Below are positions 1 through 4,385 of a DNA stretch of 6,512 nt, piece after piece. Both the position numbers and the translations under genes were made by a program. The DNA is taken from assembly GCA_002343825.1 (NCBI GenBank), contig DDSL01000024.1, forward strand, positions 27,338-33,849, read 5' to 3'. Under the pieces are notes generated by a model. It was not told where the DNA came from and ran no database searches. It worked only from the letters and a program-made list of their open reading frames with translations. The number at the start of each line of letters is the position of its first letter. Within the stretch, counting starts at the first letter, position 1. The stretch is from Chthonomonas sp. UBA2391 (GTDB taxonomy: Bacteria > Armatimonadota > Fimbriimonadia > Fimbriimonadales > Fimbriimonadaceae).

Positions 1-56
1 AGAGCATTCCCTTGGTAAGGGAAAGGTCACGAGTTCGAATCTCGTCGGAGGCTCCA
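1..56 (+). tRNA. tRNA-Thr (anticodon GGT), 3' part, cut by window edge
   Basis: This is the 3' three-quarters of a tRNA; the acceptor 5' strand and most of the D arm lie before the window. Visible parts are the end of the D stem (GAGC, 2-5), a perfect 5-bp anticodon stem (TTCCC 7-11 with GGGAA 19-23) around the loop TTGGTAA (12-18), and the anticodon GGT at 14-16, which reads the threonine codon ACC. A 5-nt variable loop follows (24-28), then a T arm with stem ACGAG/CTCGT around TTCGAAT (29-45). The acceptor 3' strand is CGGAGGC (46-52), the discriminator is T53, and CCA is encoded at 54-56. The anticodon arm closely resembles that of bacterial tRNA-Thr(GGT). Identity is firm from the anticodon; the missing 5' strand would be expected to read GCCTCCG. 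Confidence 0.95.
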
Positions 57-66
57 CCATTTTCCC

Positions 67-88
67 CAGCCGATCTCGGCTGCGTTTT
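67..88 (+). terminator. Short intrinsic terminator after tRNA-Thr
   Basis: The arms CAGCCG (67-72) and CGGCTG (77-82) form a 6-bp GC-rich stem around the loop ATCT. It is followed by CG and then TTTT (85-88). It begins 10 bases after the tRNA CCA end, a usual place for tRNA transcript termination. The T run is short, so the stronger hairpin at 99-141 may act as a backup. Confidence 0.6.
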
Positions 89-93
89 CGAGA

Positions 94-141
94 CACAAAA
101 ACGCCCCTCTCGACGAAAGTCGAGGAGGGCGTTTCAGTTTT
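94..141. terminator. Two-way intrinsic terminator between tRNA-Thr and the dockerin-tail gene
   Basis: Arms 99-114 and 119-134 form a 16-position stem around a GAAA tetraloop closed by C-G. There is one C/A mismatch (107/126) and one T-G wobble (108/125). The + strand product ends in TTTCAGTTTT, and the - strand product ends in TTTTTGTGT (read from the A run at 97-101). It can therefore stop both the tRNA transcript and the - strand gene whose stop codon is at 158-160, 24 bases from the stem. Confidence 0.88.
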
Positions 142-157
142 ACGGGGGTGTCCCGAA

Positions 158-1702
158 TTAGTCACCCGAGACGTCGAAGTTGTTCGACAGGATGATGTAG
201 TCGAAGATGGTGACGTTTCCGTCTCCATCGAGGTCAGCGTAGCGGTTGAAGTTCGGCACCAGGTTGGCGGAATCGAACGAAGCGGCCGTGTCGAACGCGT
301 TGCTGAGTTCGATGTAGTCGAAGATCGTCACGACGTTATCTCGGTCGATGTCTCCCGACTTGATGGCCCAGGTGCCAGTGTTGGCGACCGCGGTATTGAC
401 GTCCTTGGCGAGTCCGAGGTAGTTCTCGTGCTTGACGCGCATCTTGAAGGTTCCGGCCGGGGCCTTGATCGAGAAGTTGCCGTTGGAAGCGATCGACGCG
501 ATGGCGGTGTCCACCACTTCGTCAGCTGCATTCCGGAACTCGAACATCACAGCTGCGGGCTGGGCGCCATCGACGACTAGTTGGCCGTTGATGGTGTTCG
601 GATTGGTGCTCTCAATCGAGAGGTTGTATCCGTTCGCGCCGTTCGGTCGATACAGGAAGAACTGCTTGCTCGGTCCGACGGATCCGGGCACGAGGAACGG
701 GCGGTCATCGTACTTCAGACCCTTGACCTCAGCTCCATAGTTGCTGTCTTGGGCGAAGACTTGGCCGCGAGGGCGCGGGTGCGGAGCGTACTCGTTGACG
801 ATGACCATTCCGCTCATGAATCCAGGGAATCGCTGAGCGTCGTTGTTGGGGATCGTCACGATGTCGCCAACAGTCTTTCCGGTCGGGAGATCATCGAAGC
901 TCGGGGCTCGGTTTTGACCGTTGGGCCAGAGTCCGAGGTTGTCGGTGAGCTGAAAGTTGCCATTTCCGCGGGTCAGACCGATGAAGGCGGTACCGGCTGG
1001 CTCGCGTCCGTTGGCAGTGTCCGAGGTGGTTTGTCGGAAGTACTGTCGGTCGTTGTTCAGACCGAGTCGGTTGTAGCTGAAGGCGATGTCGCCAGGCTGG
1101 AATGCGAAGCCGTCGATGATCGTGGCTTGATTGAAAAGCACGGCTTGGAAGTTGCAGCGCTCATTCAGGTCGGTCGTCGGGAATCCGGCGAAGTTGACCG
1201 CGTTTTGCCACGTGATGGCATAGTAGGCGCCGAGGGGCTCGGCATATTCCCAGATGTGACCAATCGGGCGGGTGAAGTTCCCTTGACCATCGGTCCATTC
1301 GCCGTTGTTGAACTGGTAGAGGTCCTCGCCGTAGGGAGCGATCCGCGGAACGAGGGCCAGGTGCGACGGGCGGTAGTGTCGCCAAGATCGATACAGGTCA
1401 TCCTCGCCGTAGTGGAACTCGTCGACAAAGTTGATGTCGCCGTTGGCGTTGACCGAGACCTTGTTGTAAGTGTAGGTGACGTCGCCAGCACCCCAGTTGT
1501 AGGTGCGGCTGGATTCGCCGAAGAAATTGAAGGTGAAGGGCAGGTCGCGGCCAATGGCGTTGTCGTCGACTTCCCCTTGTTCAATCGCGATGATCGGGGT
1601 GAGATCGACGTGGGTCGAAGTATCGACGGGGATCAAGAAATCGGCATTGGCGGCTCCGGCCAGTCCGAGTAAGGCAAGCAGCGAAAGCTTGTTCATTTTC
1701 AT
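158..1702 (-). CDS. Secreted protein with nidogen-like N-terminal region and dockerin-like calcium-binding tail
   Basis: A 514-aa exported protein of unknown exact role. Residues 1-20 are a signal peptide: a basic start, hydrophobic LSLLALLGLAGAA, and likely cleavage ANA|DF. Residues about 50-245 resemble a nidogen-like (NIDO) extracellular domain: a 'DLPFTFNFFG' strand (53-61), 'VSVNANGDINF' (82-92), 'AYYAITWQNAVNF' (159-171), 'CNFQAVLF' and 'GTAFIG' (237-242). Residues about 360-447 look like a carboxypeptidase-regulatory-type beta-sandwich ('PAGTFKMRVKHENYLG'). Two dockerin/EF-hand-like loops end the protein: D451-x-D453-x-D455...D462 and D490-x-D492-x-D494...D501, each followed by YI-x-LS. 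The start at 1702 is chosen because the signal peptide begins there and a purine-rich Shine-Dalgarno (GGAGAAGAGGAAG) sits just upstream. The ATG two codons later (1696) is a weaker option. The open frame continues to 1822 but yields no signal peptide. No enzyme motif is seen. It probably acts outside the cell or on its surface. Confidence 0.85.
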   Translation of the reverse strand: MKMNKLSLLALLGLAGAANADFLIPVDTSTHVDLTPIIAIEQGEVDDNAIGRDLPFTFNFFGESSRTYNWGAGDVTYTYNKVSVNANGDINFVDEFHYGEDDLYRSWRHYRPSHLALVPRIAPYGEDLYQFNNGEWTDGQGNFTRPIGHIWEYAEPLGAYYAITWQNAVNFAGFPTTDLNERCNFQAVLFNQATIIDGFAFQPGDIAFSYNRLGLNNDRQYFRQTTSDTANGREPAGTAFIGLTRGNGNFQLTDNLGLWPNGQNRAPSFDDLPTGKTVGDIVTIPNNDAQRFPGFMSGMVIVNEYAPHPRPRGQVFAQDSNYGAEVKGLKYDDRPFLVPGSVGPSKQFFLYRPNGANGYNLSIESTNPNTINGQLVVDGAQPAAVMFEFRNAADEVVDTAIASIASNGNFSIKAPAGTFKMRVKHENYLGLAKDVNTAVANTGTWAIKSGDIDRDNVVTIFDYIELSNAFDTAASFDSANLVPNFNRYADLDGDGNVTIFDYIILSNNFDVSGD

Positions 1703-1719
1703 GGGTTTATCTTCCTCTT
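1703..1719 (-). promoter_or_regulatory. Ribosome binding site that decides the start of the nidogen-like gene
   Basis: Read on the - strand this is AAGAGGAAGATAAACCC directly before the ATG at 1702. The AGGA core lies 10 bases from that ATG and 16 from the next in-frame ATG at 1696. This favours the start at 1702 and a signal peptide at the true N-terminus. Confidence 0.6.
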
Positions 1720-1790
1720 CTCCAAAGGTTGCACCGATCACGGACCGGCGCAAAATGACAATACACCGCGAAAGATTAAGGAAATGTTGA

Positions 1791-1809
1791 TTGTTAAGGA
1801 CTCTTAACT
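1791..1809. promoter_or_regulatory. Operator-like palindrome, copy 1
   Basis: TTGTTAAG-GACT-CTTAACT. GTTAAG (1793-1798) and CTTAAC (1803-1808) are perfect inverted arms with a 4-base spacer, centred at 1800.5. It is nearest to the leftward gene and would lie about 50 bases upstream of a transcript from the weak TATTGT box. A palindrome with 4-bp spacing suits a dimeric DNA-binding protein. No T run follows, so it is not a terminator. Confidence 0.65.
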
Positions 1810-1822
1810 TCTTCAGGTTCAA

Positions 1823-1840
1823 TTGTTAAGAACGTTAACA
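1823..1840. promoter_or_regulatory. Operator-like palindrome, copy 2
   Basis: TTGTTAAG-AAC-GTTAACA. TGTTAA (1824-1829) and TTAACA (1835-1840) are perfect inverted arms, centred at 1832. One central base pair is missing compared with copies 1 and 3. The 9-mer ATTGTTAAG at its left is identical in all three copies. The centre lies exactly 31.5 bases from each neighbouring copy's centre. Confidence 0.65.
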
Positions 1841-1853
1841 TGAAATTCCTCGA

Positions 1854-1872
1854 TTGTTAAGAAACCTTAACA
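1854..1872. promoter_or_regulatory. Operator-like palindrome, copy 3
   Basis: TTGTTAAG-AAAC-CTTAACA. TGTTAAG (1855-1861) and CTTAACA (1866-1872) are a perfect 7-bp inverted repeat with a 4-base spacer, centred at 1863.5. This is the best-formed copy. It lies about 40 bases upstream of the candidate rightward -10 box, an upstream position that would suit an activator or an auxiliary repressor site. Confidence 0.68.
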
Positions 1873-1881
1873 CAAACACCG

Positions 1882-1910
1882 TGCAATCCGACCGAAACCT
1901 TCTATACAAT
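1882..1910 (+). promoter_or_regulatory. Candidate promoter for the pseudopilin gene
   Basis: TATACAAT at 1903-1910 gives a reasonable -10 box (TACAAT 1905-1910 or TATACA 1903-1908). The matching -35 position, TGCAAT (1882-1887, 17-base spacing), is poor, so the promoter may need an activator. Transcription would begin near 1917, leaving a leader of about 50 bases. Confidence 0.4.
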
Positions 1911-1966
1911 GCGAAATGCGATTACATGGGCTCTTTGTGAAGACTTAGGGGCTATGAGGCAGCGCT

Positions 1967-2812
1967 ATGCATAAGAAATCATCCGGTTTTACGCTCATCG
2001 AGTTACTCGTCGTCATCGCGATTATCGCGATCCTTGCCGCGATCCTCTTCCCCGTCTTTGCTCAGGCCAAGGAAGCGGCGAAGAAGACAAAGGCCCTGTC
2101 CAACGGCCGCCAGCTTCTAAACGCCTGGATCATGTATGCGGGGGACAACGAGGATCGCCTTCCCATCGAGACTTCGGATGAAGGCTTCTGGAAGGATCGA
2201 GGTTCGTTCCAGGGAATGCTACAGCCCTACATCAAGAACTGGGACATCTTCTACACGGACCGACGAGTGGCGAAGGCACAGCCAGGCACCACCTCGCCCG
2301 AGTGCTGGAGCGATTTCAACAAGTCGGGCAAGTGCATTGGCTTCGCGATGAACAACGGAATCGTTGAGCGAGGGTGGTGGCTCGGAGTTTTCAGCGGGAC
2401 CAACGCGGAAGGTTGGCGACTCGGACGAAGCTTTGGCGAAATCGCCGAGCCGGCCGATTTCCACCTGATTCAAGAGACCAACGACGAGCGAGCCTACACC
2501 AGCAACTGGTACTGGCAGGACATCGAAATGCGGGCCCGGTTTGGCCGGTCTTCGGGAACCGGAACCGAGTGGCGTTCCACCATCGGTCACGGCGGAAAGT
2601 GGGTCCACGGGTACAGCGACGGCCACGCCAAGTTCGTCAACATGGACGCCTACACGCTCCAGAATCGCCAAGGCATCATGCAATCCCGCGTTGAGGATCT
2701 GGCCAATACTTGCTATGACAAGTCGGCCACGTTTACCAATGCCTTCTTGGGAACTCGAACATGCGAGCAGTGGGCCCAATGGATGGCGACCACACGTCGA
2801 CGACTCGACTAA
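1967..2812 (+). CDS. Prepilin-type (pseudopilin-like) protein with H-X9-DG domain
   Basis: A 281-aa protein that begins as a type IV prepilin/type II secretion pseudopilin. It has a short basic leader MHKKSSG, a predicted prepilin-peptidase cut G7|F8, the conserved Glu at mature position 5 (E12), and a hydrophobic helix at about 13-33 ending in ILFPVFAQAKEAAKKT. After cleavage the protein would sit in the inner membrane or be built into a pilus-like fibre. The periplasmic part has the H-X9-DG motif (H208...D218-G219, 'SDGHAKFVN'), named in the prepilin-processing-associated H-X9-DG family known from Planctomycetes and Armatimonadota. Four cysteines (113, 123, 249, 266) could form disulfides. 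The start is supported by GAGG at 1956-1959, 7 bases before the ATG. No pilus assembly genes are next to it. Such proteins often occur in many scattered copies, so its exact role is unknown. Confidence 0.88.
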   Translation: MHKKSSGFTLIELLVVIAIIAILAAILFPVFAQAKEAAKKTKALSNGRQLLNAWIMYAGDNEDRLPIETSDEGFWKDRGSFQGMLQPYIKNWDIFYTDRRVAKAQPGTTSPECWSDFNKSGKCIGFAMNNGIVERGWWLGVFSGTNAEGWRLGRSFGEIAEPADFHLIQETNDERAYTSNWYWQDIEMRARFGRSSGTGTEWRSTIGHGGKWVHGYSDGHAKFVNMDAYTLQNRQGIMQSRVEDLANTCYDKSATFTNAFLGTRTCEQWAQWMATTRRRLD

Positions 2813-2830
2813 CCTTACTGGGATCGCAAC

Positions 2831-2868
2831 AAAAGTCCCTGCAACTTTCGAGTTGCAGGGACTTTTTT
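2831..2868. terminator. Perfect two-way terminator between convergent genes
   Basis: Arms 2831-2846 and 2851-2866 are a perfect 16-bp inverted repeat around TTCG. The + strand ends in TTTTTT (2863-2868), for the pseudopilin gene that stops at 2812. The - strand ends in TTTTGTTG, for asnS, whose stop codon is at 2872-2874. It lies only 3 bases beyond the asnS stop codon, so one hairpin serves both convergent genes. Confidence 0.95.
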
Positions 2869-2871
2869 GAT

Positions 2872-4275
2872 TCAGAACTCAGCGGATCCGGGCGTTCGGT
2901 GGTAGGGGATCACATCTCGGATGTTCTTCATCCCCGTAACGTACATCAGGAGTCGTTCGAATCCTAAACCAAACCCGGCATGGGGGACCGATCCAAACCG
3001 TCGAAGGTCGAGGTACCACCAATAAGCCTCTTTCGGAAGCCCGAATTCCTCGATCCTATCTTCGAGGATGTCGAGTCTTTCTTCGCGTTGGGATCCTCCG
3101 ATGATTTCTCCGATTCGGGGCGCGAGCACGTCCATGGCCCGGACGGTTTTGCCGTCCTCGTTTAACCTCATGTAAAAGGCCTTTATCTCTTTCGGGTAGT
3201 CGGTCAGGATCACTGGGCGCCCGACCTTCACCTCGGTAAGCCAGCGTTCGTGCTCGGCCTGAAGGTCGGCACCCCAATGGCAGGGGAACTCGAACTTTTC
3301 GCCGCTGGCGGCCAGAGCTTCGACGGCCTCGGTGTAGGTCATGTGCTCAAAGCTGCTCGTTGCGACGTGTTCAAGGGTCTTGAGCAGTTCGGGTTCGATC
3401 CGCTGGTTAAAGAACTCCAGATCGGGACCGCAGTGATCGAGGAGATGCTGAATCACGTAGCGGAGAAATTCCTCCGCGAGCTTCATGTCCCCTTCCAGAG
3501 AGCAGAAGGCCATTTCTGGCTCGATCATCCAAAACTCGGCCAAATGTCGAGCTGTGTTGGAATTTTCCGCGCGAAAAGTGGGGCCAAACGTATAAACATT
3601 CGTTAGGCCGAGGGCCATTGTTTCGGCCTCAAGTTGCCCGCTGACCGTCAGGAACGCGGGTTTACCAAAGAAATCTTGGGTCGGGTCCGCTGATTTGAGC
3701 TTCCACTGAGCATCATCACCATGGCCGGTGGCCTCGAGCGAAGTGCTGACGGCGAACATTGCCCCCGCTCCTTCACAGTCGCTGGCGGTGATGATCGGGG
3801 TGTGAATCCACCGAAAGCCCCGCTCATGGAAAAACTTGTGGACGGCGTAAGCCGCCTCGCTCCGCACGCGGAACACCGCTCCAAAGGTATTGCCCCGAAC
3901 CCGCAAGTGGGAAATTTCTCGCAGGAATTCCATGGTTGCACCCTTTTTCTGGAGCGGATAGGTCGTTGCATCAGCAATTCCGTAAATCTCCAGCTGAGTG
4001 GCCTTGAGCTCGACGGCTTGGCCAGCGGCCGGAGATTCCACCACTTCACCGCGGAATCGCACGGATGTCCCGGTCGTGAGTTGCTTGACGGTTTCTTCGG
4101 GAAAGGCGCCGGCCTCTAGGACTACTTGCAGATCCTGAAAGCAAGAACCGTCGCTCAATTGGACAAAGCTGACGCCTTTACTATCTCGACGGGTCTTCAC
4201 CCATCCATAGGCATCCACCTCTGAGCCTGGGGCCAGGCTGAAAATGTCTTTGACGTAACTCCGACGGTAATCCAT
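2872..4275 (-). CDS. asnS: Asparaginyl-tRNA synthetase (AsnRS)
   Basis: Cytoplasmic class II aminoacyl-tRNA synthetase that joins asparagine to tRNA-Asn using ATP. It has 467 aa, close to the usual bacterial length of about 465. Residues about 16-98 are the OB-fold anticodon-binding domain ('DAYGWVKTRRDSKGVSFVQLSDGS'). Class II motif 1 is around 149-162 ('FHERGFRWIHTPII'). Motif 2 is 234-254, starting FRAENSNTARHLAEFWMIEP. Motif 3 is 434-446 ('GFGLGFERLLMYV'), followed by the typical C-terminus 'NIRDVIPYHRTPGSAEF'. The FRAENSNT-RHLAEFWM form of motif 2 and this ending separate AsnRS from AspRS and LysRS. The start is supported by TAGG 6 bases before the ATG. It stands as a single gene between two terminators. 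No convincing promoter is visible in the 110 bases upstream, so it may rely on a non-standard promoter or on readthrough from the upstream gene. Confidence 0.97.
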   Translation of the reverse strand: MDYRRSYVKDIFSLAPGSEVDAYGWVKTRRDSKGVSFVQLSDGSCFQDLQVVLEAGAFPEETVKQLTTGTSVRFRGEVVESPAAGQAVELKATQLEIYGIADATTYPLQKKGATMEFLREISHLRVRGNTFGAVFRVRSEAAYAVHKFFHERGFRWIHTPIITASDCEGAGAMFAVSTSLEATGHGDDAQWKLKSADPTQDFFGKPAFLTVSGQLEAETMALGLTNVYTFGPTFRAENSNTARHLAEFWMIEPEMAFCSLEGDMKLAEEFLRYVIQHLLDHCGPDLEFFNQRIEPELLKTLEHVATSSFEHMTYTEAVEALAASGEKFEFPCHWGADLQAEHERWLTEVKVGRPVILTDYPKEIKAFYMRLNEDGKTVRAMDVLAPRIGEIIGGSQREERLDILEDRIEEFGLPKEAYWWYLDLRRFGSVPHAGFGLGFERLLMYVTGMKNIRDVIPYHRTPGSAEF

Positions 4276-4324
4276 ATCAGACCTAGGAGTTTACTTGGCG
4301 GACCCGACCGAAGGTGGACTCCGC

Positions 4325-4371
4325 AAAAAAGCAAGAGGCCCTTCCAGTGGATCCACACCACCGCAAGGGCC
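4325..4371 (-). terminator. Intrinsic terminator of the beta-propeller gene
   Basis: Arms 4337-4350 and 4358-4371 pair at 12 of 14 positions as strict complements, with one further G-T wobble and one mismatch on the - strand, around a 7-base loop. On the - strand the stem is followed by TCTTGC and then TTTTTT (4330-4325). It lies 14 bases after the stop codon of the propeller gene and 49 bases before the asnS start, separating the two - strand genes. Confidence 0.8.
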
Positions 4372-4385
4372 CATCGATCAGCGGA

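Larger units (their letters stand above)
1703..1966. other. Divergent intergenic region, AT-rich, with promoter and operator-like elements
   Basis: 264 bases separate the start codons of two genes read in opposite directions, so it must hold both promoters. The middle (about 1775-1915) is clearly richer in A and T than the flanking genes. It holds three palindromes of the form TGTTAAG-N3/4-CTTAACA. The rightward side has a candidate -10 at 1903-1910. The leftward side has only a weak candidate -10, TATTGT, at 1763-1758 on the - strand. No gene is seen in it. Confidence 0.8.

Noticed and set aside
581..1672. A 363-codon open frame on the + strand opposite the nidogen-like gene
   Set aside because: Its protein is a low-complexity run of V, E, G, R and D typical of the antisense of a GC-rich gene. 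The opposite strand has a signal peptide and recognisable domains, and no ribosome site or domain is seen here.
1774..1791. A possible fourth palindrome copy (GATTAAG-GAAA-TGTTGAT)
   Set aside because: The arms are not complementary in the TGTTAAG/CTTAACA pattern, and its centre (about 1782.5) does not fall on the 31.5-bp grid (expected at 1769).
1790..1872. The three repeats read as a CRISPR array or as terminators
   Set aside because: The repeat core is only 17-18 bases with 13-14 bases between copies and is palindromic, with no leader or cas gene; no T run follows the hairpins. An operator array fits better.
1954..1974. A 6-codon mini-frame (ATG AGG CAG CGC TAT GCA TAA) overlapping the pseudopilin start
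   Set aside because: It has no attenuator structure, and its ATG overlaps the likely ribosome site of the real gene; most likely chance.
2219..2779. A 186-codon - strand open frame within the pseudopilin gene
   Set aside because: It is antisense to a protein with clear prepilin and H-X9-DG motifs, and has no recognisable domain of its own.
4288..4293. TAAACT on the - strand as a -10 box for asnS
   Set aside because: Transcription would start only about 6 bases before the ATG, leaving no room for the ribosome site, and no -35 lies at the right distance.
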